From NCBI GenBank assembly GCA_003402375.1, contig QFXJ01000049.1, forward strand, positions 1 through 64,000: 64,000 nucleotides of DNA, read 5' to 3'. Shown here one piece after another: positions 1 through 7,636 of this stretch. This stretch comes from Candidatus Nitrotoga sp. CP45. GTDB lineage: Bacteria; Pseudomonadota; Gammaproteobacteria; Burkholderiales; Gallionellaceae. A model generated the notes under the pieces. That model was not told the DNA's origin. It made no database searches and saw only the letters and a program-made list of their open reading frames with translations. How positions within the stretch are numbered: position 1 is the first letter of the stretch; each line of letters opens with the position of its first letter. The position numbers and the translations under genes are program-made.

Positions 1-120
1 CCAGTACGCACAAAAGCAAAGTTAAAAGCGGCAGCAACCGAGCATATGAAAACGCTAGAAAACTCACCTGAACGCGTCAAAAAATACTTTCAAGATTCAC
101 GAGTAAAATATGCATCGTGA
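1..120 (+). CDS. C-terminal end of an unknown protein (partial)
   Basis: An open frame enters from the left edge and stops with TGA at 118-120, giving 39 lysine-rich residues that end in VKYAS. The stretch is too short to assign a family. It is called coding only because the frame is open to the edge and its composition is protein-like. Nothing in it reveals a function, and it could also be non-coding. Confidence 0.4.
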   Translation, partial: PVRTKAKLKAAATEHMKTLENSPERVKKYFQDSRVKYAS

Positions 121-354
121 TCCACGGATAAACGTGGCCGGATCAATAGCAAGCTAGCCTAACTTAGGCTTCCCATGACCATCAAATCAACATAGTCTAG
201 CGGGTGCATTCAACCTTAAAACCCTAGGAAGGTTAGGTACTAGCATAAAAAAGCAAGAAAGCATCAACTAACTGAATACTGAAGAAAATGCGACGATTGC
301 TCTGAGGAAATGAAAAGAGGTGAACCGAATAAACCAGTCACAATCCCCGATTAC
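121..354. other. Intergenic stretch, nothing recognised
   Basis: These 234 bases lie between the partial frame at the left edge and the tRNA-Arg gene. I see no convincing coding frame, hairpin terminator or repeat shared with the rest of the window. Confidence 0.5.
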
Positions 355-431
355 TGGTGCGCCCGGCGGGAGTCGAACCCACGACCCTTGGCTTCGGAAA
401 CCAATACTCTATCCAGCTGAGCTACGGGCGC
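355..431 (-). tRNA. tRNA-Arg (anticodon CCG)
   Basis: On the minus strand the sequence folds as a full cloverleaf. The acceptor GCGCCCG pairs with CGGGCGC, the D-arm contains AGCTGGAT, the anticodon loop is TTCCGAA with CCG at positions 34-36, and the T-arm is GGGTTCGACTCCC. An encoded CCA occupies 355-357. It reads the CGG arginine codon. It lies about 140 bases from a duplicated yicC fragment, at the edge of the accessory block, so it may have served as an integration landmark. Confidence 0.95.
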
Positions 432-572
432 TTTTCAGGGGTAGCAGTATAGCGTACCCGTGCTTGCCGTGCACACGGTAAGCACCAAACCGGCCTTTAC
501 ACGCTGCTCGATTACCAAACATTACTGTTCAGCCAGCGCTTTACTGCTTTCGCGCATTACCCATAAGCTTCC

Positions 573-1062
573 TTAACATGGATTTGCTCACGCATCTGCT
601 CAATCAATAGCTTCATTTCCATGGACGCACGCGATACTTCTGCATCGACGGACTTTGAGCCTAGCGTATTCGCCTCGCGGTGTAGTTCCTGCATCAGAAA
701 ATCCAGCCGCTTACCTACTGTGCCGCCTTTGACCAGCACTCGTTTCATTTCGACCAGATGGGTTTGCAGGCGCGACAACTCTTCATCCACATCAATTTGC
801 TGGCGAACAGTGTGATTTCCTGCCGCAGGCGTTCATCATCACTCGTTTGCATCGCTATCCGCAAACGCCCGGCCAGTTTTTCTTCATATGCCGCAATGGC
901 CGTCGGGATACGTGGTGCGACCAGGGTGCATAAGGTTTCGATTTGCTCTATGCGCTGCAACAGAAATTCTTGTAGCTTTTCGCCTTCGCGTCCACGTGCT
1001 GCGGTGAACTCGCGCAATACTTGATGCAACAGTTCGGGCACTATGGTTTGCAGTGTGTTGGT
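573..1062 (-). pseudogene. Decayed partial copy of yicC
   Basis: About 490 bases match the 3' half of the intact yicC gene at 16288-17154, in the same orientation, with roughly 6% differences by eye. One base is missing near 795 (the intact copy reads ATCAATCTTGC, this one ATCAATTTGC), so the frame breaks into two pieces of about 77 and 98 residues. The start of the gene is absent: similarity stops near 1062. The C-terminus also diverges, ending in HVKEAYG instead of QNLE. This is a dead duplicate that marks the left side of the accessory block. Confidence 0.9.
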
Positions 1063-1100
1063 AGGCAGCGACGAAAAAGATCAAAAAGGTCAACGAAGTC

Positions 1101-1139
1101 AGTTATAACATTCCAGTATTTTGATTGAATGTTAGAACT
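1101..1139. repeat. 39-bp hairpin repeat, copy A
   Basis: Arms AGTTATAACATT and AATGTTAGAACT (one mismatch) enclose a 15-base loop. The same 39 bases recur at 15243-15281 in the same orientation with only two differences. The right arm followed by a C-rich tail also recurs near 6396, upstream of the transposase remnant. It looks like a REP-type palindrome. Confidence 0.75.
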
Positions 1140-1184
1140 GCCCCACGCGCGTTCTTCTTCGGAGTCGGTTTCAATATTCATCAT

Positions 1185-1233
1185 GCCAACCTATGAGGTA
1201 CGTACAAGAACAATTCGAAGCTGAGCCTGTTTA
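1185..1233. repeat. 49-bp dispersed repeat, copy A
   Basis: This stretch matches 6439-6487 at 45 of 49 positions, in the same orientation. In both places it follows a C-rich tail after a TGTTAGA motif, so it is probably part of a larger composite repeat. Its right end, GTTTA, abuts the truncated attC-like site that follows. Confidence 0.7.
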
Positions 1234-1291
1234 CATGAGCCTCGTCGTGCCCATCGCGGGCACGACGTAGTGCTCGATGCGGTTGTTGGGC
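1234..1291 (-). other. attC-like integron recombination site, truncated
   Basis: Read on the minus strand, just after the SOUL-domain gene, the site starts with GCCCAAC, which fits the RYYYAAC inverse core. It continues as a strong palindrome (arms CGTCGTGCCC and GGGCACGACG, extended by GCAT(C)GAGC and GCTCATG). The expected GTTRRRY core at the far end is missing, because the 49-bp repeat begins exactly there. I read it as the attC of the SOUL cassette, cut by that repeat. Confidence 0.5.
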
Positions 1292-1297
1292 TCTCTC

Positions 1298-1927
1298 TTA
1301 GTCAGCGCCTCCATCTACCGGGATCAAAATCTCATTCCTCCGCAAAAACCACGGGGTAAAGGGAGCATTGTAGCGGGCCCATACAGGATCGCCCACAATG
1401 GTAAGGCCCCTTTCATGAATCCATGACTCCAGCTCCATCCTGTATCGAAGGTAGTTCTTCTCGCTCCAGAAACCGGAATAGCGTACCGCGGCCATCCGGC
1501 GCGCTGGCACCTGACGCAACGTGACCTGTGGGTCATCCGGCGCTGGAAGGGTTGCCAGAGTGTACGAGGCTGGCATCATGAAACTGACAGCCCACTTTTC
1601 CTGGACACGCTGCTGTCCTACGGGAGCCGTCATCTTGATCTTCTCCCCCACTGCCTTTTGGGATATGGGGGCAGTCATCACCACTTTGTCGCGCGACCGG
1701 TTGTCGCCGGAGATGTAGCGAAAAAGCCTGCTGAATGCTTTGTTTCCAGCCTGTTCAAGATCTCCTTCCACGATGGTTTCGGCGAGGATGTGGGGGTCAT
1801 AATCGCGGATCTCGAACTTGTCGTCTCTTTTCACCACATTGTACGTAGCCTCTTCGATCGCCATGGCATCCATCGCTCCTATGATTATGACCGCTGCTAC
1901 AAGTATGATTCGCATTGAACGTTTCAT
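1298..1927 (-). CDS. SOUL-family heme-binding protein, exported
   Basis: The product has 209 residues. A hydrophobic signal segment (MKRSMRIILVAAVIIIGAMD) is followed by a SOUL/HEBP domain: EEATYNVVKRDDKFEIRDY near the start, then the conserved VVMTAPIS and KIKMTAPV strands and VRYSGFW. Family members bind heme or porphyrins; the exact role in bacteria is unclear. The start at 1927 is chosen over the longer frame because AGAGG sits 8 bases upstream and the signal peptide then begins directly. The gene lies between two attC-like sites and so looks like an integron cassette. Confidence 0.85.
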   Translation of the reverse strand: MKRSMRIILVAAVIIIGAMDAMAIEEATYNVVKRDDKFEIRDYDPHILAETIVEGDLEQAGNKAFSRLFRYISGDNRSRDKVVMTAPISQKAVGEKIKMTAPVGQQRVQEKWAVSFMMPASYTLATLPAPDDPQVTLRQVPARRMAAVRYSGFWSEKNYLRYRMELESWIHERGLTIVGDPVWARYNAPFTPWFLRRNEILIPVDGGAD

Positions 1928-1960
1928 GACCACCGCCTCTAATGGCTTACATGCATAGTC

Positions 1961-2009
1961 GCCCAACGTTTGAGCTCAGGGCCGTCGGCCCTGCAGCGCA
2001 TGGTTAGGT
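1961..2009 (-). other. attC integron recombination site
   Basis: On the minus strand it begins with ACCTAAC (RYYYAAC) and ends with GTTGGGC (GTTRRRY). The inside folds into a long hairpin (CAGGGCC against GGCCCTG, extended by GCGCT/GAGC pairing) with one unpaired G, the extrahelical base typical of attC. It follows the 181-residue membrane protein gene and precedes the SOUL gene, as expected between two cassettes. Confidence 0.75.
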
Positions 2010-2042
2010 GTTGCGGACTCTTGGCTAGAGCGCTACATGAGG

Positions 2043-2588
2043 CTAATAGTACGCCAGAATCCCATATTCATGCGTTAGTACATGCTCGAATATGAAAATA
2101 TGAGGGGGCATGTAAGTGAAAAGCACAAACACAAATATCGTGCCCACAATACCCAGAATACCTAACCACCGTGCTTGAACGCACAGCTCGGCTACAAAGA
2201 ACAACTTGTAACTGACCAACTGACCGATGACAATCGCTATCAAAAACGACAGAATATCCACCCAGAGATAACACGTCCCTAATGCCGTGGTATAGCCATA
2301 AGAAATAACTGCAATGATGACCGGCATGCACCATAAACCACAAGCCCTGCCAATCCAATAGTTCTTTACAGCTTGCCCGACCACCATATATGCAGCACCT
2401 GCCCAGATTAGACCCGGCCAAAAAGCCATCTTGAAATGCTCCCAAACGCTTTCATTTACCGGGGCCAACCACGCAATTGGTTGCCAATAGCCAGACCATT
2501 CAAACACAAAGTGCCACGCTGACCCAGTAAAGAAAATCACTGCCATGCCAGCTAATTCCCAATTTCGGACCCGGCTTGCTGATGACAT
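2043..2588 (-). CDS. Multi-pass membrane protein (DUF6512-like)
   Basis: The product has 181 residues with about five hydrophobic membrane segments and a conserved-looking APVNESVWEHFKMAFWPGLIWA stretch near residues 42-63, which resembles DUF6512 membrane proteins. The function is unknown. AGGA lies 7 bases before the start, which supports 2588. An attC site follows the gene and another attC-like site precedes it, so it is probably a cassette gene rather than part of an operon. Confidence 0.75.
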   Translation of the reverse strand: MSSASRVRNWELAGMAVIFFTGSAWHFVFEWSGYWQPIAWLAPVNESVWEHFKMAFWPGLIWAGAAYMVVGQAVKNYWIGRACGLWCMPVIIAVISYGYTTALGTCYLWVDILSFLIAIVIGQLVSYKLFFVAELCVQARWLGILGIVGTIFVFVLFTYMPPHIFIFEHVLTHEYGILAYY

Positions 2589-2619
2589 AGTTGTGTCCTG
2601 TTGGAATCTTGTACTATGC

Positions 2620-2710
2620 GCCTAGCGTAGAGCTAACCGGCGCTGCGCGGCTTAATCGCGCAGCGTCCAGCGACCAAAGAGAGCGAGGTTGAGCGCCAGG
2701 TTATCTGACA
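2620..2710 (-). other. attC-like site, long form
   Basis: This region lies just downstream of the exported hypothetical gene. A perfect 9-bp stem (CGCTGCGCG at 2641-2649, CGCGCAGCG at 2657-2665) sits inside wider pairing: AGATAACCTGGCGC pairs with the complement of GCGCCGGTTAGCT with a single bulge. The outer core reads GCTAGGC, one base away from GTTAGGC. Layout and position fit a long attC with a slightly mutated core. Confidence 0.5.
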
Positions 2711-2722
2711 TAGCCAAGATAC

Positions 2723-3325
2723 CTATAGGTTTGGGCACTGAAGATAGGTATCAAGAGATTGTTTCCACGCTGCAGACGTATTGAAATTTTTCACCAACCC
2801 ATCGTCGTCGGCCCCGGTTTTTGTGAACGCTCCCATGCCGTGCTGAATCATGTAGCGAGGATAGTAATTGGGTGGCCCAATGCGCGCGATTTCCTTGCAT
2901 ACTGCAGCAAGGCCATCGGGATTGCCAATGGTTTTGCTTACACTCTCCTTGAATGCATTTTGCTGGTCTGGTGGCATAGCACTGAACGCCTGTATTTTCA
3001 GTACGGTAACTGCTTGGTGTGCGGACTGGTCGGTTACCCGCAGCGTGTCAAAGCGACCATAGGTTCCAGCCAATGCAAAAAGAACAGCGCCCTCTTTATA
3101 CTTCCCCTGTTTGGTGCAAGCTGGAATAGCCTGGTACAGGTCTGCAGGAGTGAATTTGTTCCCCAGTTTCTCTGGGCCAACACATCCAAGATCATACTTT
3201 GACTCAAGGTTTCCCGGCGCCTCGTAATTATTTATCTGTGGGCGCGATACCTGTTCTGCCGCAAAGCAGCTGGTTGCAACGAATAAAGTGAAGCCAATAA
3301 AGCCGATGACTGTAATTGCTTTCAT
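2723..3325 (-). CDS. Exported hypothetical protein
   Basis: The product has 200 residues and starts with a signal peptide (MKAITVIGFIGFTLFVATSCFA, cleavage probably after CFA). The mature part is soluble and contains four cysteines, LGC, PAC, AVC and LQC, that could form disulfides. I do not recognise the family. The start at 3325 is preferred to the longer frame because the signal peptide begins there and GGGAA precedes it. An attC-like site follows, so this is the outermost of three cassette-like genes. Confidence 0.75.
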   Translation of the reverse strand: MKAITVIGFIGFTLFVATSCFAAEQVSRPQINNYEAPGNLESKYDLGCVGPEKLGNKFTPADLYQAIPACTKQGKYKEGAVLFALAGTYGRFDTLRVTDQSAHQAVTVLKIQAFSAMPPDQQNAFKESVSKTIGNPDGLAAVCKEIARIGPPNYYPRYMIQHGMGAFTKTGADDDGLVKNFNTSAAWKQSLDTYLQCPNL

Positions 3326-3365
3326 AAAATTCCCGGAAAATTGGTTCTTGCAATAAATTCGTGCA

Positions 3366-4326
3366 TTAAAAACGACCCACTTGACCCTCAATCCAGCGAT
3401 AGGTCACTGCCAGCCCTTTGTGCAGTGGCGCAGAGGGTGCCCAGCCAAGCATTTCGCGAATGAGGCGGTTATCAGATGTGCGCCCGCGCACACCGGTCGG
3501 GCCGGAAATATGGCGAATTGAAATCTGCTTGCCGGCAATGCGCGCGACCAGGGCCACCAGATCGTTGATCGAGATCAGCTCTTCCGACCCGATGTTCAGC
3601 GGGGTTTGACAATCCGAGCGTATCAGCCGCAGCGTTCCCGCTACACATTCGTCAACATGGAGAAAACTGCGCGTCTGCAGGCCATCGCCCCAGACCTCGA
3701 TGTCGCCTCCGTCTGTGGTCATCGACACCTTGCGGCAAATGGCTGCCGGTGCCTTCTCGCGGCCACCTTGCCAGGTTCCCTCGGGGCCAAAAATGTTGTG
3801 ATAGCGCGCGATGCGGCAAACCAGCCCATGGTTGCGCGCATAGGTAAGGTAAAGACGCTCGGCAAACAGCTTCTCCCAGCCATATTCGCTGTCGGGTTCG
3901 GCCGGGTAGGCTGCGGCCTCCGCGCAGGTCGGGTTGTCCGGATCTTGCTGGTTGCACATGGGGTAGACGCAGGCGGACGACGAGAAAAAGACCCGGCCAA
4001 CACCCGACACACGACACGCTTCCAGCACGTTGAGGTTGATGAGTGCCGAATTGCGCATGACGACGGCATCGTTGTCGCCGCTGAACAGGTAACCGGCACC
4101 CCATGTCGGCCGCGAGCTGGTAGACCTCATCAAAGTGCCGATCCACGCAAGCTTGCGCGCTGGCTGCGTCACGCAGGTCAGCCAATACAAAATCATCCGC
4201 GGGGCTGGGTGAAAATTCGGGCCGCTTCAGGTCAACGCCGCGTACCCACATGCCCTCGCGCTTGAGCGCACGGACAAGATGATGGCCGATAAAGCCACCC
4301 GCTCCACAAACAAGCGCTGTTCTCAT
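3366..4326 (-). pseudogene. NAD-dependent sugar-nucleotide epimerase (GDP-mannose 3,5-epimerase-like), frameshifted
   Basis: The N-terminal part has the Rossmann motif GAGGFIGHH (residues 8-16) and runs to VYQLAADMG. The frame then breaks at about 4100-4103, where two bases appear to be missing. The other frame continues with GAGYLFSGDNDAVVMRNSALINLNVLEACR, the catalytic region SEYGWEKLFAE, HNIFGPEGTWQGGREKAP and the C-terminal NIGSEE segment. This order matches GDP-mannose 3,5-epimerase-type extended SDR enzymes of polysaccharide synthesis. It overlaps the upstream glycosyltransferase stop by 4 bases. A sequencing error is the main alternative to true inactivation. Confidence 0.85.
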
Positions 4327-5423
4327 GATAATCCTCTGACATGGGTATCGATCCAGGCGGCAAGGCGATCGGTGCCGTTTTCAGCGTGCCACTGGCGGGC
4401 AGCCGCATGGGCGCGCGCAACAAGGGCCGGGAACTCCAGTGCGGCCAGCTCAACCGCTTCCATGATCGCCTCAACAGAAAACTCGTGAAAAAAAGTGCCA
4501 CTGCCAAAGCGGGCGAGCACCTCGGCGGGCAAGCAGCCCGAAGGTGCAATGATGGGAACCCCGGTGGCAACACACTCGCTCATCACCCCGGAAAAGCTCT
4601 CTACATAGACCTCCCAGCGCGAAGGCCAGATCACCAGATCACAACGGGCAATCTCGGCAGCGAAGTCTGGCACGTACTGCAACACCTCCACATTCGGGTG
4701 GCTGCTGCCCTGAATCGAATGGCTGCTGTCCTGCACAAGGACGTGGAAACCGCGCTGAACCAAGGCCGTCACTAGCTCTGGCACCAGAGCCAACCCGCGC
4801 GATGCACGCTGGTGGCCGAAGAAACCGATACGTCGCAACACTGACGGCTGGCGATCATTGGCAGCACCATCATGCGGACAGGGCAGGCAGATCACGTCAA
4901 GCCCGGGTGAAAAGCTTTGGTAGGCCCGACAAAGCGCCTGGTCGTAGGCACCCATTGTAATCGAACGCTTCTCCAGTATCAGCTGCCTGGCGGAATGGGC
5001 CCAACTGCGTGCGCCAACGGCGTGAGGAAAGCGTGGTGTCCACCACATACCACCCAGTTGCGCAACATTGGCGGCTTGCGACAGGGCCGCTGCAAGCTGA
5101 TAGGGTGCCATGGTCGGCCAGACCCACAGGTCTGACACCGGCACCTGGGCCAGGTCTGCGGCAGTCACCTGTGCCATTTGCGCATAGGCCTGCATGGGTG
5201 GCTGCCCTTGCGGCAGGGGCGTATAGGTCGGGACGCGAAATGTCGAACGCAGCGCCATACCCGATGCCCCGGCCATCTCCAGCAGGTGTGGATCTGGACT
5301 GACAAAGCCGTGTACCTCGACATCGTGACCCAGGTGGGCAAGCGCGCGGGCAAGGCGCAAGTCGAGATCGAAATGGTGACCCTTGGTGGATGCCAGTCCG
5401 GGGTCAAGGAGATTCATTTTCAC
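4323..5423 (-). CDS. Glycosyltransferase, GT-B fold (GT4-like)
   Basis: The product has 366 residues. The N-terminal half starts MNLLDPGLASTKGHHFDLDLRLARAL, a sugar-acceptor Rossmann half. The C-terminal half contains RRIGFFGHQRASRGL and WPSRWEVYVESFSGVMSECVATGVPII, the glutamate-containing nucleotide-sugar site of GT4-type retaining enzymes. Its substrate cannot be read from the sequence. The frame opens with GTG at 5423; ATG two codons later is equally possible. The ATGA overlap with the epimerase suggests a small coupled polysaccharide pair, now broken by the epimerase frameshift. Confidence 0.8.
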   Translation of the reverse strand: MKMNLLDPGLASTKGHHFDLDLRLARALAHLGHDVEVHGFVSPDPHLLEMAGASGMALRSTFRVPTYTPLPQGQPPMQAYAQMAQVTAADLAQVPVSDLWVWPTMAPYQLAAALSQAANVAQLGGMWWTPRFPHAVGARSWAHSARQLILEKRSITMGAYDQALCRAYQSFSPGLDVICLPCPHDGAANDRQPSVLRRIGFFGHQRASRGLALVPELVTALVQRGFHVLVQDSSHSIQGSSHPNVEVLQYVPDFAAEIARCDLVIWPSRWEVYVESFSGVMSECVATGVPIIAPSGCLPAEVLARFGSGTFFHEFSVEAIMEAVELAALEFPALVARAHAAARQWHAENGTDRLAAWIDTHVRGLS

Positions 5424-5653
5424 GAACGAGGGCTTCCTTGTCTGGCAATGCCAGCATTTGAAATTTTTTTAGAAAGGATAAAGGTTAGAAAGGATAGGAA
5501 ATTCAAGCACACAACCCAAAGTATCCTTGACCAGATTCCTCCAGTCAATGCCAATTTTTACCACCGAATTCCAGAAGGTGAATTGGGATCAGGCCCTGAG
5601 GTCTCCCCTCAAAGTTGAAAGCGCGGGGTCAAAGCGCGGGGTAAGTTCAAACA

Positions 5654-6378
5654 TTACAACATTTTTTTTCGGTCTTCTTCAAACTTCCGCACTGCGCGAC
5701 TTACCGTCATGTAGTGTACCCCGAAATGGCACCCGATCTCTGCCATCGTATACGCACCGGATAGGTAAGCCTGAGCCATCGCCTGATCTCTATCCGGGTG
5801 GCGCATCTGGTAGTCATCCAGCGACAAAGCGACCGATCTTCGATGGGCCTTTGAAACTTCCCGTAGCTCTTCTGGATTTTTTGTCTGCCAGTGGCGTTCT
5901 AGGAAAGCATTGTCAACCAGCAACAGTTGATGGCGAGTTTCCAGCATGGGGCTGGGTAAACCCCTGCCCGCCATCACGAACTGGCGATAGCCCCTGAGCG
6001 CTTTGCTCCGCTGTGAACCAAACTGACCAAGCAACCATTCCGTATCCAGCCACGGAGGGGGTGCCTCCTGCCCCGTGTGGGAGGGGTAACTGCTCCAGCG
6101 CCAATCCTCAAGCGATTCCACCATGTTGGCGCGCAGTGGATTCAGCACCACATAGCGCGTCAACTCCAGCAAATAGGCTTCCTTTTGGACCAGGATGGCC
6201 TTGTAGCGTCCCTGAAAAAGATGCCCAACCAAGCCATGGTGACGATTGAAGCGCTGGGTATATAGGCCGTTCAATTGCCGCATCCCACCGGATAGATTAC
6301 CGCCCACCGTCTCTACTAGCAGGTGATAGTGACGTGATAAAGGGCACCCGAAAATTCCAGTCGGAGGGGTCTAGCCAT
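5654..6378 (-). pseudogene. REP-associated tyrosine transposase (RAYT, Y1 family) with internal deletion
   Basis: The true start is at 6378, where MARPLRLEFSGALYHVT matches the usual beginning of this family. The sequence then jumps directly to HYHLLVETVGGNLSGGMRQLNGLYTQRFNRHHGLVGHLFQGRYKA, with roughly 150 bases of the N-terminal domain missing and the frame shifted. TATCAC occurs on both sides of the junction, which fits a deletion between short repeats. The HYH metal-binding motif and the C-terminal helix-turn-helix region survive. The family mobilises REP palindromes, and related repeats lie just upstream and elsewhere in the window. Confidence 0.88.
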
Positions 6379-6438
6379 TTGTGAAATATAACTGAGTTTG
6401 TTGGAATGTTAGATCTGGCCCCATGCGTTATGCGTTAC

Positions 6439-6487
6439 GCCAACCTATGAGGTACGTACAAAAACAATTCGAAGTTGAGTCCGTTTA
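6439..6487. repeat. 49-bp dispersed repeat, copy B
   Basis: Partner of 1185-1233 (45 of 49 identical, same orientation). It lies about 60 bases upstream of the transposase remnant start, next to a TGTTAGA half-palindrome at about 6397. This fits a repeat family served by the transposase. Confidence 0.7.
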
Positions 6488-6501
6488 ATTCAGTTTATTT
6501 C

Positions 6502-6617
6502 TATTGATCCGGAACGGTGAAGTGTTAACTCCGTTCGGGCTGAGCTTGTCGAAGCCCATTCACCTTTCGACAGGCTCAAGGCGAACGGACTTCAAACTTA
6601 ATCTGGCCGAGTCAATA
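6502..6617. mobile_element. Miniature inverted-repeat element, copy 1
   Basis: Outer ends TATTGATCCGG and the reverse of CCGAGTCAATA are inverted to each other. Inside is an imperfect palindrome at 6531-6588 whose arms contain TGAGCTTGTCGAA and TTCGACAGGCTCA. The same element, in opposite internal orientation, lies inside pepN at 12485-12609. No coding capacity is visible. Confidence 0.65.
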
Positions 6618-6627
6618 AGCACCCCAT

Positions 6628-6661
6628 GTGTTGTTCAATTTGACAACACGTCAACGTGTTG
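6628..6661. promoter_or_regulatory. Probable operator of the tumE/tumA-like pair
   Basis: CAACACGT (6644-6651) and ACGTGTTG (6654-6661) form a perfect palindrome. GTGTTGT (6628-6634) additionally pairs with ACAACAC (6643-6649), giving three alternating half-sites. They sit 15 bases before the toxin start, where an antitoxin would bind to repress its own operon. Confidence 0.55.
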
Positions 6662-6675
6662 TTATTGTCTCCAAC

Positions 6676-6972
6676 ATGAAAGCCCGCGAATTATTCAACC
6701 GACGCGTTCCTGTTGCGGAGCAGGCCTTTGCAGAGCTGGTGCTGTGGGAAGTGCCCGAGCCGCTTTCCGGCAGCAAACATCGCTACAAATATCGTCTGGC
6801 ATTCGTCGTTGCCGGAAAGTGTGTGCTGCGTTATGACAACTAATCAGGCAAGGGCGATCATAAACACGTGAGTGGCAAGGAAGTGAAATACCGCTTTGTT
6901 TCGGCTGACAAGCTGGTGGCGGATTTTTTTGAAGATGTGAAGAGGTGGCGCGATGAAAACAGTAACGATTGA
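6676..6972 (+). pseudogene. TumE-family toxin (DUF6516) with in-frame stop
   Basis: The first 55 residues read MKARELFNRRVPVAEQAFAELVLWEVPEP, then GSKHRYKYRLAF and CVLRYDN, as in TumE/DUF6516 toxins. A TAA follows at 6841-6843 where the family has a glutamate codon (one base change from GAA). The same frame continues as SGKGDHKHVSGKEVKYRFVSADKLVADFFEDVKRW to a stop at 6972. Only this one codon breaks the gene, so inactivation is recent, or the short product is what remains. Its 3' end overlaps the antitoxin start by 20 bases. Confidence 0.8.
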
Positions 6973-7297
6973 TCTACGACCATTGACAGACACGCTGGGC
7001 GATTTCACCAAGACATGGAAGAGCGGCAAGCCTACCGCGCCGCGCATCAGCTTTGAATCGGCCGAACTGCTATTCAAAGTGTTGTCCGGCAAACGCTGGG
7101 AACTATTGAACGCAATGACAGGTGCAGGCGCAATGTCCATCCGCGAGGCGTCGCGTCGCGTCGAGCGCGACGTAAAAGCCGTGCATGGCGACGTAACCAC
7201 ATTGCTTAACGCCGGGCTGCTGTCAAAAACAGATGATGGCATGATCGTGTTTCCGTTCGATGCCATCCATGTGGACTTCATGCTCAAGACGGCTTGA
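6953..7297 (+). CDS. TumA-like antitoxin, winged-helix DNA-binding protein
   Basis: The product has 114 residues. The middle and C-terminal part (KRWELLNAMTGAGAMSIREASRRVERDVKAVHGDVTTLLNAGLLSK) is a MarR-like winged helix of the kind annotated as HVO_A0114-type DNA-binding proteins, the usual partner of DUF6516 toxins. It probably neutralises the toxin and binds the palindromes at 6628-6661. The gene is intact although its toxin is broken. The start overlaps the toxin end, and AGAGG lies upstream. Confidence 0.8.
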   Translation: MKTVTIDLRPLTDTLGDFTKTWKSGKPTAPRISFESAELLFKVLSGKRWELLNAMTGAGAMSIREASRRVERDVKAVHGDVTTLLNAGLLSKTDDGMIVFPFDAIHVDFMLKTA

Positions 7298-7636
7298 GGT
7301 AAGGATCAATCGAATTCAGCCCGATCAATCATTCTATTCCCCTGCGCGATCAACGGATAATGAAACGCATAACAGTTGGCGCGAGTTCCTTGCATTCTCT
7401 TTGCACCGATCTGGCGCATGGCCTAATTGGTTACTATCACTTAATAAACAATTCGAACCTGACCCCTTTAGCTATAACCCCTTAGCTTATACCGAGTTCG
7501 CTGACCCCAGGAGCCACACCCCCGTCAGTGAGATATGCTACGCTTTCATCTGACGGTCGTCATTTGCAAATTCGATGGTAGACCCCGTGCGCTCTCGCTT
7601 TAGCTCACCAATTATTCTCAGTAAAGGAAGGTAAGC
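7298..7636. other. Intergenic region before the STAND gene
   Basis: These 339 bases hold no convincing gene. A near-direct repeat (CCCTTTAGCTATAA and CCCCTTAGCTTATA) lies around 7462-7490, next to a TTCGAACCTGACCCC motif similar to the tails of the dispersed repeats. The strong ribosome site AAAGGAAGG sits at the right end before the GTG start at 7637. I could not pick a clear promoter. Confidence 0.5.

Noticed and set aside
3326-3365. attC or attI site upstream of the exported hypothetical gene
   Set aside because: No RYYYAAC/GTTRRRY pair or palindrome is visible; only GTTTTTA occurs, so the cassette cluster's upstream end is undefined.
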